The notes under the pieces are model-generated. The model did not search any database, was not told the DNA's origin, and worked only from the letters and a program-made list of their open reading frames with translations. The position numbers and the translations under genes are program-made. A DNA stretch of 64,000 nt, from NCBI RefSeq assembly GCF_001543145.1, contig NZ_CP014160.1, positions 1,426,001 through 1,490,000 on the forward strand, written 5' to 3'. Numbering within the stretch: the first letter of the stretch is position 1; each line of letters starts with the position of its first letter. Of this stretch, positions 33,682 through 41,724 are shown one piece after another. The DNA is from Aerococcus sanguinicola (lineage in GTDB: Bacteria > Bacillota > Bacilli > Lactobacillales > Aerococcaceae).

Positions 33682-34557
33682 ATGGTTTTGTACAAAGGTC
33701 AGCCCTATGTCCCAGCCCGGTCTTTGGACTGTGCCCGGCCTTTTCCCGCTGAAGTCCTGGGAGCTAGTATAGACGACTTAACGACCATTAACCACTGGCC
33801 TTCTTGCCTGGCCGCCCTGGTCCAAAAATATCGTCAGTACTACCGGCAGAACTATTGTCTTCTGCCTCTTAACCATTCCCTGGAAGCCGAAGCATATGGC
33901 AGCCAGGTCTACCATGACCGTTACCTGGGAGACCGCTTAGACCCCAAAAGCAAGCGCCAGCTAGACCATGGACCGCTGGGAGCTCTACCGCTGACGGACA
34001 ATGCCTTAGCCGCATCCTTGGCGGCCTGCCAGCGACTCAGTCAAAAGGGAGAGAAGATCTGCTTTAACCTGACTGGCCCCTTTACCCTGGCTGAACAGCT
34101 CTATGATTTCAATGATTTGCTAGGATGTGCTCGCCGCCAGCCAGCGAGTTACCAGGCAGTGATGGCGCCCTTAGTTCAAGGCTTGACTCGTGTAGGCCAA
34201 GCTGCTCTTGATGCGGGGGCCAGCGTGCTCGCCCTAGCTGATCCAACGGGGGATCGAAAGCTCTTAGGCCCCCGCCACTATGGTCAAGTCGCTGGTGGCT
34301 TGCAGAGGGACTTAGTCGAGAGGCTTTTGCCTTCAGTTGAAGCGCGAGGAGCCAAGCTCTACCTGTCTCCAGGCCTTTACCGCGGCTTGGCAGCTTTAGG
34401 CTGGCTGGAATGCGGCCCCAAGCTGGCCCCAGCCCAGGATTTTCCCCAGGTGCTCTTTAGGGAGACCTGGTCCGCTAAGGGACTCGTGACTGGGAGCTTG
34501 CAAGAGGGCATCTATAAGCTCAATCCAATAAACAAGCAAGAGAAAGGTGATTTTTAA
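33682..34557 (+). CDS. Degenerate UroD-family methyltransferase homologue
   Basis: A 291-aa protein sharing the fold with its neighbours (FNLTGPFTLAEQLYDF; LALADPTGDRKLLGPRHYGQ) but lacking the zinc His-x-Cys: the equivalent stretch reads GAKLYLSPGLY. It is about 60 residues shorter. It starts just after the previous stop (ATG 33682, no clear ribosome site, so probably translationally coupled) and its stop overlaps the next start. Either it is a non-catalytic partner, or it uses a different chemistry, or it is decaying. Confidence 0.7.
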   Translation: MVLYKGQPYVPARSLDCARPFPAEVLGASIDDLTTINHWPSCLAALVQKYRQYYRQNYCLLPLNHSLEAEAYGSQVYHDRYLGDRLDPKSKRQLDHGPLGALPLTDNALAASLAACQRLSQKGEKICFNLTGPFTLAEQLYDFNDLLGCARRQPASYQAVMAPLVQGLTRVGQAALDAGASVLALADPTGDRKLLGPRHYGQVAGGLQRDLVERLLPSVEARGAKLYLSPGLYRGLAALGWLECGPKLAPAQDFPQVLFRETWSAKGLVTGSLQEGIYKLNPINKQEKGDF

Positions 34558-35609
34558 TGACAGAAACGATGACATCCGTTGACCGCTTGCAAGCCTATCA
34601 AGCCGGTCAAGCCGTCGATCGCCGTCCAATTATGCTCTTTCACGGAACGGTAGGAGCCAAATTGGCTGGAATGACCTACCGCGAATCCGAAATGACCGCT
34701 GAAAATATTGCCCAAAAAGAAATTACCGTTGCCGAAAAATTCGCACCGGATAATTACTCGGTTAACTTTGGCCTCTACGGAATGGGACACGCCTTGGGCA
34801 GCCAGTTTAAAGCATCTGAAGATAGTTCAGATGCCATTGTTTCCTATGCCTTGGATGACCTGGCAGCCATTGACCAACTCGATGCAGGCCGTCTCCGTCT
34901 TCGTAATGACCCTAACCAGCAGAAGCACTATGAGGCTATTGAACTGATCCAGAAGAAATTGGGGCCGGACTACCGCATTGATTATGAATTAAGTGGTCCG
35001 ATAACGAGTGCCGCTAGCCTCTACCCACCGGAACAGCTCCTGCGCGCCACCCGCAAGAAGACCGACCAAGTCCACCAGCTCCTGCGTTTTGTAACGGATG
35101 CCTTGTTACAGATTATTGATGACTTTGCGGCGGCCAACCCTTCCATTGGCTTTTCTCTCACCGATCCGGTTGCCTCCGGAGCGCTCTTAAGTCCTAAGCA
35201 ATACGAGAAGTTCTGCCAGCCTTATACCAAAGAAATTGTTGATCGGATCCACCATTATGGTAAGTCAGTCACCCTCCATATCTGTGGGGACTGTACCAAG
35301 AGCTTGCCCTATATTGCAGGAACTGGGATTGACTATTTCAGTGCTGACCAAACCGTTGACCTCCAAGCGGCTAAGGAAGGTTTGGGCCCTGACTGTGGCT
35401 TGATTGGAAATATTGATCCGGTGAAATATTTCTTACAAGGCCAGCCAGAAGATTTAGAAGCCCAGGTAGCCCAGTCTTACGCCCAAGCTGCTGACCATGA
35501 AGGCGGCTATCTGCTCGGCCCTGGCTGCAGTGTGCCTTATCATACGCCAGAAGAAAATATCCAAGCCTATATGGAAGCGGCCCGCCGCTATAGCCGCGAT
35601 GACAAGTAG
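34557..35609 (+). CDS. UroD-family corrinoid methyltransferase, zinc type (second paralogue)
   Basis: A 350-aa paralogue of the gene at 32618. His241 and Cys243 (TLHICGD) and Cys324 (GPGCSVP) are conserved zinc ligands; SLTDPVASGALLSPKQYEKF is nearly the same as its paralogue. The start ATG overlaps the preceding TAA (TAATG), giving tight coupling; AAAGGTG lies upstream. Last gene of the corrinoid operon. Substrate unknown; no MttB-type enzyme is present, so the methyl donor should be recognised by one of these UroD proteins. Confidence 0.85.
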   Translation: MTETMTSVDRLQAYQAGQAVDRRPIMLFHGTVGAKLAGMTYRESEMTAENIAQKEITVAEKFAPDNYSVNFGLYGMGHALGSQFKASEDSSDAIVSYALDDLAAIDQLDAGRLRLRNDPNQQKHYEAIELIQKKLGPDYRIDYELSGPITSAASLYPPEQLLRATRKKTDQVHQLLRFVTDALLQIIDDFAAANPSIGFSLTDPVASGALLSPKQYEKFCQPYTKEIVDRIHHYGKSVTLHICGDCTKSLPYIAGTGIDYFSADQTVDLQAAKEGLGPDCGLIGNIDPVKYFLQGQPEDLEAQVAQSYAQAADHEGGYLLGPGCSVPYHTPEENIQAYMEAARRYSRDDK

Positions 35610-35636
35610 TTTTTAGTCTTTTTTAGGATTGATTCG

Positions 35637-35645
35637 TGCTATAAT
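35637..35645 (+). promoter_or_regulatory. Extended -10 promoter of the metallopeptidase gene
   Basis: TGcTATAAT, about 54 bases before the start codon. Confidence 0.65.
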
Positions 35646-35698
35646 AAAGGTAAAATAAAGGGCTTGCATATTAAGCACATAAGAGATGGGGGATTCTG

Positions 35699-36625
35699 AT
35701 GAAATGGGATGATTTGAGACGGAGTAAGAACGTCGATGACCGGCGAGGCCAGAGCATGGGACGGCCGTCACGGTCAGGTGGCAGTGGCTTAGGCGGTCTT
35801 TTAAGCCTGCTCCTGATGTCAAGGCGGGGCGGTGGGAAATGGCTTGTGATTATCATTATTTTGATGATGTTATTTGGCGGCGGCAGCTTCTTAGGGGGCG
35901 GCCTAGGTCAAGAAACAAGCAATCAAGAAGCCCAGACCAGCCAGCAGGTGGAGACCCAGCAGGCCGGTGCCTCAAGCGAGGAGAAGGACTTCCTGTCAGC
36001 TGTCTTGGGATCGACCGAAGATTTCTGGTCAGAACTCTTCCAAAGCCAAGGCCAGTCCTATGACCCCGCGACCCTTGTCCTTTATACCGACCATGTGCAA
36101 ACTGGGGGCTGTGGCTTCGGGTCAGCCCAGGCGGGGCCTTTCTACTGTCCGGGTGACCAGTCGGTGTATATCGACCTTTCTTTCTACCGGGAATTGAAGA
36201 ACCGCTACCAGGCACCTGGCGACTTTGCCATGGCCTATGTGCTAGCCCATGAGGTAGGCCACCATATCCAAAATGAACTCGGCATCATGGATCAATACCA
36301 GCGGGCTGTCCAGTCTGCGGGAGAGACGGAAGCCAACCAGCTCTCTGTTCGTCTAGAGCTCCAGGCTGACTACTTGGCTGGTGTCTGGGCCCACTATGCG
36401 GAAAATCAAGGCTTACTAGAGAGTGGCGATATCCAAGAGGCTCTCCAAGCGGCCAATGCCGTTGGAGATGATACCCTCCAGGAAGCCGCCTATGGACAAG
36501 TGGTGCCTGACAGCTTCACCCACGGCTCTGCCAAGCAGCGCCAAGCCTGGTTCGAGCGCGGTTACAAGTACGGCGACTTGGACCATGGGGATACCTTTAA
36601 CACCTATCTTGATTTTGAAAAATAA
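35699..36625 (+). CDS. ypfJ: Neutral zinc metallopeptidase (YpfJ family)
   Basis: A 308-aa membrane-anchored protein. The N-terminus (MKWDDLRRSKNVDDRRG) is the YpfJ signature, then one transmembrane helix (WLVIIIILMMLFGGG), and a peptidase domain with the zinc motif HEVGHHIQ and downstream ligand region ELQADYLAGVWAHY. FYCPGDQSVYIDLSFY precedes it. The active site should face outside. The physiological substrate is unknown. GGGGGAT before the ATG acts as ribosome site. Confidence 0.9.
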   Translation: MKWDDLRRSKNVDDRRGQSMGRPSRSGGSGLGGLLSLLLMSRRGGGKWLVIIIILMMLFGGGSFLGGGLGQETSNQEAQTSQQVETQQAGASSEEKDFLSAVLGSTEDFWSELFQSQGQSYDPATLVLYTDHVQTGGCGFGSAQAGPFYCPGDQSVYIDLSFYRELKNRYQAPGDFAMAYVLAHEVGHHIQNELGIMDQYQRAVQSAGETEANQLSVRLELQADYLAGVWAHYAENQGLLESGDIQEALQAANAVGDDTLQEAAYGQVVPDSFTHGSAKQRQAWFERGYKYGDLDHGDTFNTYLDFEK

Positions 36626-36637
36626 AATCATGATGAA

Positions 36638-36667
36638 AAGAGGGCCAAGTTGGTCCTCTTCTTTTTT
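36638..36667 (+). terminator. Terminator of the metallopeptidase gene
   Basis: AAGAGGGCCAA / TTGGTCCTCTT stem (one wobble) followed by CTTTTTT. Confidence 0.85.
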
Positions 36668-36687
36668 GAAAAATATACTGCTAGGTC

Positions 36688-36716
36688 TTGCGTCTTTCCT
36701 AAAAAAGGCGTACAAT
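36688..36716 (+). promoter_or_regulatory. tRNA-Leu promoter
   Basis: TTGCGT (36688-36693), 17 bp, TACAAT (36711-36716), 40 bases before the tRNA. Confidence 0.6.
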
Positions 36717-36756
36717 AAAAGAGTTGCTAGATAAGGAATTAGCTAGTATACATTAA

Positions 36757-36837
36757 GCAGAAGTGGCGGAATGGCAGACGCGCTGTCTTCAGGCGGCAGT
36801 GTCTAACGACGTGTGGGTTCGACTCCCATCTTCTGCA
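36757..36837 (+). tRNA. tRNA-Leu (anticodon CAG)
   Basis: 81 bases. Acceptor GCAGAAG / CTTCTGC with discriminator A; anticodon stem CTGTC/GGCAG around TTCAGGC (anticodon CAG); a long class II variable arm (GTCTAACGAC); T-arm TGGG-TTCGACT-CCCA. CCA is not encoded. A repeat unit begins five bases later. Confidence 0.95.
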
Positions 36838-36842
36838 TTGAA

Positions 36843-37045
36843 CAGGGTGCGAGAAAGAGCGCTTAGCTTTGGATGCTTGGAGTAAGTCAGAATAAGGGCA
36901 AGCACCGCTTGCACGTTTCTGACTTGCGAAAGCACTCCAAAGCTGCTCTTTCGAACCCGACTGAACAGGGTGTGAGAGGATCCCTTTCTGCCTTTGCAAA
37001 CCCGACTATAGGGTGCGAGAAAGAGCTTCAGTTGAGGCTCTTTTA
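36843..37045 (+). repeat. Array B: one full palindromic repeat unit and two remnants
   Basis: The full unit 36843-36963 resembles 26566-26686 but with compensatory differences in two arms. 36966-37008 is a deletion derivative keeping both conserved ends (GGGTGTGAG, AACCCGACTA). 37008-37045 is a start fragment (GGGTGCGAGAAAGAGC) whose arm re-pairs with GCTCTTT and is followed by T-rich DNA, making a terminator. Confidence 0.85.
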
Positions 37046-37243
37046 TTATTTATGAAGTCAATTTAAAACAAATCTTTGAAAGCATACCCCTCCAGTATAA
37101 AGCTTGAGGGATTGCTTGAGGGATAAAGCTCCGCAAGAGTTGAGGAGGGACTGCATTAAGCCTCCAGAGATATGAAGCTACGGTTTAGCCGTGGCTTTTT
37201 TTGTGCTTTTTATCAAGTCTGATTTGTTAGCAAAATTTCTAAA
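37046..37243. other. Intergenic stretch with terminator
   Basis: Contains GAGGGAT repeats (near 37105-37125) and a rightward terminator at 37175-37202 (AAGCTACGG / CCGTGGCTT then T7). No coding region. A small structured RNA ending at this terminator is possible but not demonstrable. Confidence 0.4.
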
Positions 37244-37274
37244 ACAAAAAAAGCTGAGCCTTTCGACTCAGCTT
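37244..37274 (-). terminator. Serine dehydratase terminator
   Basis: Leftward: AAGCTGAG / CTCAGCTT stem followed by a U7 run (complement of 37244-37250). Confidence 0.85.
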
Positions 37275-37284
37275 AAGCTAATGC

Positions 37285-38862
37285 CTAATTAACATTAACA
37301 TATTGAAGTTTTTCAATGCCTGGGAATTCTTTCTTCAGATCATCTAGAATTTCGTCTGAAACTTCGGTATCGACTTCAAAGACAGAAATCGCTGGGCCAT
37401 TGATTTTTTGGCGTTGGTTCATCATGAAGGAAATATTGAAACCTTTATCAGCCAGGTAGTCTGTTAATTTTGCAATGACACCAACTTTGTCTTTGTGGTA
37501 AACAAAGAGGGTAGGTCGTTCACCAGAGAATTTAATGTCGTATTCACCAATTTTTTGAGCTTCAATCTTACCCCCACCGATGGAGCTAGCAATCACGCTG
37601 ATGTAATTATTAGCACCCCAGAGGTCAACAAGTACAGTATTAGGGTGGTAGTTGCCGAAGTCAGCTTCCAGGAAGTGGTATTTGAGACCAGCTTTTTCTG
37701 CCATTTCTTCAGCATCTGCAATATTTGGATCGAAAGTTTCATAACCGAGGACGCCACCAATTAGGGCGCGGTCAGTCCCGTGGCCTTGGTAAGTCTTAGC
37801 GAAGGAATCCATCAGACTGAAGACAACTTCTTCTGGTTCTTCACCCAAGAGTTGACGGGCCAGGTTCCCGATCCGGGCAGCACCAGCCGTGTGAGAGGAG
37901 GATGGACCGACCATTACAGGGCCGATGATATCATAGGCAGACTTGTAATTGGCGGTCTTGGTATTCATTTCGAGCTCACCACGTGAACCGAAGACTTCTT
38001 CTTTGATGGACTTACCAGTTGGTGTACCAGCTAAGCCACCAATCCCGGTTTCACGCAGGGAAGCAGGCATTTCTTTACCGATATCATACATGGCACCGAT
38101 GACTTCATCCGCTGGAATAACGCTCTTCACGCCAGCTAGGGCCATATCAGCAGCAGCTAGAGCAGTAATGGCATGGAGGCCGTTACGGATAATGCAAGGC
38201 ACTTCAACCAGGCCAGCTACTGGGTCGCAAACCAGACCTAGGGAGTTCTTCAAGGCTAGACCGAGAGCATGGCCGACTTGGTCAGGTGTTCCGCCCTTGA
38301 GTTCGACTAGGGCACCGGCAGCCATAGCTGTTGCAGAACCAATTTCGGCTTGGCAACCTCCTTCAGCCCCAGCGATACAAGCTTGGTTGGCAATGGTTAG
38401 GCCGAGCGCTGAGGAAGTGAACATAGCGTTAACTAATTCATCCTTTTCATATTTGCCTGTATCATACATGTGGGTGATAACAGCAGGTAGGATGCCGGCA
38501 GAACCAGCTGTTGGTGTAGCCACAATCCGGCCCATGGCAGCATTGACCTCGTTAACAGCCATGGCATTAGCAGCTACTTCTAAGGTATCAGGATTAACCA
38601 GCGAATCCATGCCTGCATCATGGACATATTCGTAGAGACGGTGTCCGTCACCGCCTGTAATCCCAGTTTGAGACATGGCTGCTTCTTTGGTTCCCTTGCG
38701 TACAGATTCCACCATTACATCGAATTGGTCAGCCATCGCTTGACGTAACTCATCAATGCTTTTCTTTTGATACTCTGATTCAGTCTCAAGCATCAATTCG
38801 TAAATTTTCTTATTCTCTTCTGTTGCAGTTTCAATTAATTCTTTTAAATTTGTAAAAGACAT
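37285..38862 (-). CDS. sdaA: L-serine ammonia-lyase, single-chain alpha-beta-ACT fusion
   Basis: A 525-aa 4Fe-4S enzyme converting L-serine to pyruvate and ammonia. The alpha (catalytic) domain comes first, with candidate cluster cysteines Cys162, Cys170, Cys212 and Cys223 (ACIAGAEGGC, VCDP, VPCIIRNG). The beta domain follows (GPVMVGPSSSHTAGAARIG, Ser-Ser-His-Thr at about 321-325) and then an ACT domain (451-525, PTLFVYHKDKVGVIAKLTDY). Single-chain enzymes such as E. coli SdaA have beta first, so this is a permuted fusion. AGGAGG precedes the ATG. A full-consensus cre lies in its promoter. Confidence 0.92.
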   Translation of the reverse strand: MSFTNLKELIETATEENKKIYELMLETESEYQKKSIDELRQAMADQFDVMVESVRKGTKEAAMSQTGITGGDGHRLYEYVHDAGMDSLVNPDTLEVAANAMAVNEVNAAMGRIVATPTAGSAGILPAVITHMYDTGKYEKDELVNAMFTSSALGLTIANQACIAGAEGGCQAEIGSATAMAAGALVELKGGTPDQVGHALGLALKNSLGLVCDPVAGLVEVPCIIRNGLHAITALAAADMALAGVKSVIPADEVIGAMYDIGKEMPASLRETGIGGLAGTPTGKSIKEEVFGSRGELEMNTKTANYKSAYDIIGPVMVGPSSSHTAGAARIGNLARQLLGEEPEEVVFSLMDSFAKTYQGHGTDRALIGGVLGYETFDPNIADAEEMAEKAGLKYHFLEADFGNYHPNTVLVDLWGANNYISVIASSIGGGKIEAQKIGEYDIKFSGERPTLFVYHKDKVGVIAKLTDYLADKGFNISFMMNQRQKINGPAISVFEVDTEVSDEILDDLKKEFPGIEKLQYVNVN

Positions 38863-38906
38863 TAATAAGCCTCCTTTAAATAGTATAATGATGCAAGCTC
38901 AGACTT

Positions 38907-38935
38907 ATTATAATATAAATTGAAAGCGTTGTCAG
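38907..38935 (-). promoter_or_regulatory. Serine dehydratase promoter with cre site
   Basis: Leftward promoter: CTGACA (complement of 38930-38935), 17 bp, TATAAT (complement of 38907-38912). TTGAAAGCGTTGTCA at 38920-38934 matches the cre consensus WTGNAANCGNWNNCW at every position and overlaps the -35, so CcpA should repress. Confidence 0.82.
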
Positions 38936-39084
38936 GTGAATTCCCCTATTATTGTATTAAGTGTTAAAGAATTTAGGGCTAGGCCACTGTTTTCTAATTA
39001 AATTAAGGGGATTATGAAACATTAATGCATCTTAATCATTTGTTAATAAAAAATTAGTGAATAGTCGCTATTTAGACGTGGAAG

Positions 39085-39093
39085 TGCTATAAT
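39085..39093 (+). promoter_or_regulatory. Extended -10 promoter of the AbgT-type gene
   Basis: TGcTATAAT, 34 bases before the start codon. Confidence 0.65.
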
Positions 39094-39126
39094 GGGCAAA
39101 ATTATGTCGACTAAGGAGGAAAAATA

Positions 39127-40662
39127 ATGGAAGTAGAAAAGAAGACGCCGCTCCAGTCCTTTCTCGATTGGGTGGAGCGGGTTGGGAACCGTCTACCCCA
39201 TCCTGTGATTATCTTTATTATTTTATCTATCGTTATAATGGTTTTATCCGCTATTTTTGCGGAACTGGGAGCCAGTGCAGAATACTTCGATGCCAAGGCT
39301 AATGAGCAGGTGACTGTAGAAGCGGTCTCGCTCTTAAGTGGGGAAGGCCTCCGCTACATCTTCAACCATGCCACAACGAATTTTACGGGCTTTGCCCCCT
39401 TGGGAACGGTCCTCGTCACCATGCTCGGTGTGGGCGTGGCTGAATGGACAGGTTTGATTGGATCTGCCCTGAAGAAACTTGTTACCCAGGTTCCAGATAG
39501 CCTGCTTACGGCAGTCGTGGTATTCGCAGGTGTCATTTCAAATATCGCTTCGGACGCGGGCTATGTGGTGGTTATTCCGCTGGGAGCTATTGTTTTTGCA
39601 GGAGCGGGCCGCCATCCGATTGCTGGTTTAGCAGCGGCCTTTGCGGGGGTGTCGGGGGGCTTTTCGGCTAACCTAATGTTTGGACCGACTGATGCTCTCC
39701 TGACGGGGATTACTAATGCTGCTTTGAACAGTGTAGGAATTGAACATACCGTATCAATCACCGGCAACTGGTACTTTATCATGGCTTCCACCATCGTTTT
39801 AACCCTAGTAGGGACATGGGTATCCACCCGAATTGTAGAACCCCACCTGGGCCACTACGAGGGCAATGCGGTCCACGATGACCAAGCCCTGACTCCAGAT
39901 GAAAACCGGGGACTCAAGCATGCGGGAATTGCTTTGCTTGTCTTCCTCGTTATATCCGGCCTGGCTATGGTTCCTGAAGGGGCCCCCCTTCGTTCCTTGA
40001 ATGAGGCGACGGGCCAGTATGACTTGCAGGAATTCTTAAACAATGGCTTGATCTTCTATATCTTCTTACTCTTTACTATCCCTGGCTTGGCTTATGGCCG
40101 GCAGACTCAGAAGATTTCCTCATCGGATGACTTCGTGGCCGCTATGACGGCTTCAATGAAGTCGATGGCTTCTTATATTGTTTTGGCCTTCTTCGCAGCC
40201 CAGTTGATTGCTTACTTCTCCTATACTAACTTGGGCCTCTTATTGGCTAATTCAGGGGCTGAATTCTTGAAGACGGTCGGTTTAACAGGGATTCCTTTGA
40301 TCCTAGCTTTCATTCTTTTAACGGCCTTTGTCAATCTTTTTATTGGCTCGGCATCAGCCAAGTGGGCGATTATGGCGCCAATTTTCGTGCCCATGTTCTT
40401 CCAACTCGGACTTTCCCCCGAACTGACCCAAATGGCTTACCGGGTGGCGGACTCATCGACTAATATTATTTCGCCTCTAATGTCTTACTTCGCCATGATC
40501 CTAGTCTTCATGCAGCGCTACGACAAGAAGTCAGGACTAGGAACTCTCATTTCCGTAATGCTCCCTTATTCCATCGCCTTCCTTGTCTTTTGGACGCTCA
40601 TGCTAGTTGCGTGGTACGTCTTAAACCTACCCCTGGGACCGGGCGCAGGCCTCCACGTTTAA
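39127..40662 (+). CDS. abgT: AbgT-family transporter
   Basis: A 511-aa membrane protein with about 11-13 hydrophobic segments. NRLPHPVIIFIILSIVIMVL, FAPLGTVLVTMLGVGVAEWTGL, SDAGYVVVIPLGA and ASAKWAIMAPIFVPM are hallmarks of the AbgT family (p-aminobenzoyl-glutamate uptake, or sulfonamide export in some members). An ideal TAAGGAGG site precedes the ATG. Uptake of a folate breakdown product would suit the folP-bearing genome, but export is equally possible. Confidence 0.88.
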   Translation: MEVEKKTPLQSFLDWVERVGNRLPHPVIIFIILSIVIMVLSAIFAELGASAEYFDAKANEQVTVEAVSLLSGEGLRYIFNHATTNFTGFAPLGTVLVTMLGVGVAEWTGLIGSALKKLVTQVPDSLLTAVVVFAGVISNIASDAGYVVVIPLGAIVFAGAGRHPIAGLAAAFAGVSGGFSANLMFGPTDALLTGITNAALNSVGIEHTVSITGNWYFIMASTIVLTLVGTWVSTRIVEPHLGHYEGNAVHDDQALTPDENRGLKHAGIALLVFLVISGLAMVPEGAPLRSLNEATGQYDLQEFLNNGLIFYIFLLFTIPGLAYGRQTQKISSSDDFVAAMTASMKSMASYIVLAFFAAQLIAYFSYTNLGLLLANSGAEFLKTVGLTGIPLILAFILLTAFVNLFIGSASAKWAIMAPIFVPMFFQLGLSPELTQMAYRVADSSTNIISPLMSYFAMILVFMQRYDKKSGLGTLISVMLPYSIAFLVFWTLMLVAWYVLNLPLGPGAGLHV

Positions 40663-40668
40663 GAAGAA

Positions 40669-40699
40669 AAGAAGTGTTCACTGTGAGCACTTCTTTTTT
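40669..40699 (+). terminator. Terminator of the AbgT-type gene
   Basis: AGAAGTG / CACTTCT stem followed by TTTTTTC. Confidence 0.8.
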
Positions 40700-40762
40700 C
40701 TTTTCTTCATGATTGGGCTATGCTAAGCTTAAGAGACTGATAAGAGAAGGGAATGAAAGCTG

Positions 40763-41692
40763 ATGTCGGATATTGTAAAAGCTCTGGAAAAGTAAGCGGT
40801 CGTCATCCTCGACGGGGGCTTAGCCACGGAATTACAAGCTTATGAAGAGGAACTCAACCATCCCCTATGGACAGCCCGCCTCGTGGAAAGAGCTCCTGAG
40901 GCGATTAAAGCAGCCCACCAAGCTTTCTTTGAAGCGGGAGCTAATATAGCCACTACAGCCAGCTATCAAGCCAGCGTGGAAGGTTTTGTCAAGGCTGGCC
41001 ATAAGAATATTGAAGCGCGAACCTTAATGCGTAAGGCTGTCTTTTTAGCCAAGCAGGCGCGGACTGCCAGTGGAGGCGATCAGGCGAAATGGTTGGCTGG
41101 CTCTATCGGACCCTATGGCGCTTTTCTAGCGGATGGGTCAGAGTATCGGGGGGATTACGAGCTCTCTGATTTAGAGCTTTATGCCTTCCATGCGGAGCGC
41201 TTTGCCCTCTTGGTTGAAGCGGGAGTGGACTTAATTTTCTTTGAAACCATTCCTAATTTTGTGGAAGTGAAGACCTTGCTCAAGCTCTTGGAGAAATTTC
41301 CCGACCAAAAAGCCTGCCTCACTGTCAGCCTTAAAGATCCTTACCATATGAGTGATGGCACAGCCCTGGAAGATTTACAGACCCTGCTGGATTGGCATCC
41401 ACAAATTATTGCTTATGGTGTCAACTGCTGCCCAGCGGCTTGGGTGAGCCCTGCCTTGGATACCATGGGGCCTTCCGCTCTCAAACCTTTTATTGTTTAC
41501 CCTAATCTAGGCGGGACCTACAATCCGAAAACCAAGCAATTTGAAGGGCAGAAGGAGGTGTCCATCAGTGACTGGGTGACTGATTGGTATGATAAAGGAG
41601 CGCGCTTTATTGGCGGTTGCTGTGGCACTACAGCCCAAGATATCAGAGAAGTCCGACAAAATTTGGATGCTTATATCAAAAATAAAGAGTAA
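40763..41692 (+). pseudogene. mmuM: Homocysteine S-methyltransferase with in-frame stop at codon 11
   Basis: Reading from ATG 40763 gives MSDIVKALEK, then TAA (40793-40795), then, in the same frame, AVVILDGGLATELQ and a full-length MmuM sequence to 41692. The DGG substrate motif lies after the stop. Zinc ligands are present: Cys in GVNCCP and the Cys pair in GGCCGTT. The next usable start is GTG 40883, which would lose the DGG motif. The gene is therefore inactive, read through, or affected by a sequencing error; one base change would restore it. MmuM methylates homocysteine from S-methylmethionine. Confidence 0.8.
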
Positions 41693-41721
41693 AAAAACCA
41701 AGCACAGCGGCTTGGTTTTTT
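41691..41721. terminator. Bidirectional terminator between mmuM and the Mga-type gene
   Basis: AAACCAAGC / GCTTGGTTT stem with A-run before and T-run after. Confidence 0.85.
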
Positions 41722-41724
41722 TCT

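Noticed and set aside
37046..37243. Riboswitch or T-box before the serine dehydratase
   Set aside because: The gene is transcribed leftward and starts at 38862; this stretch is at its 3' side, and no known riboswitch core is visible.
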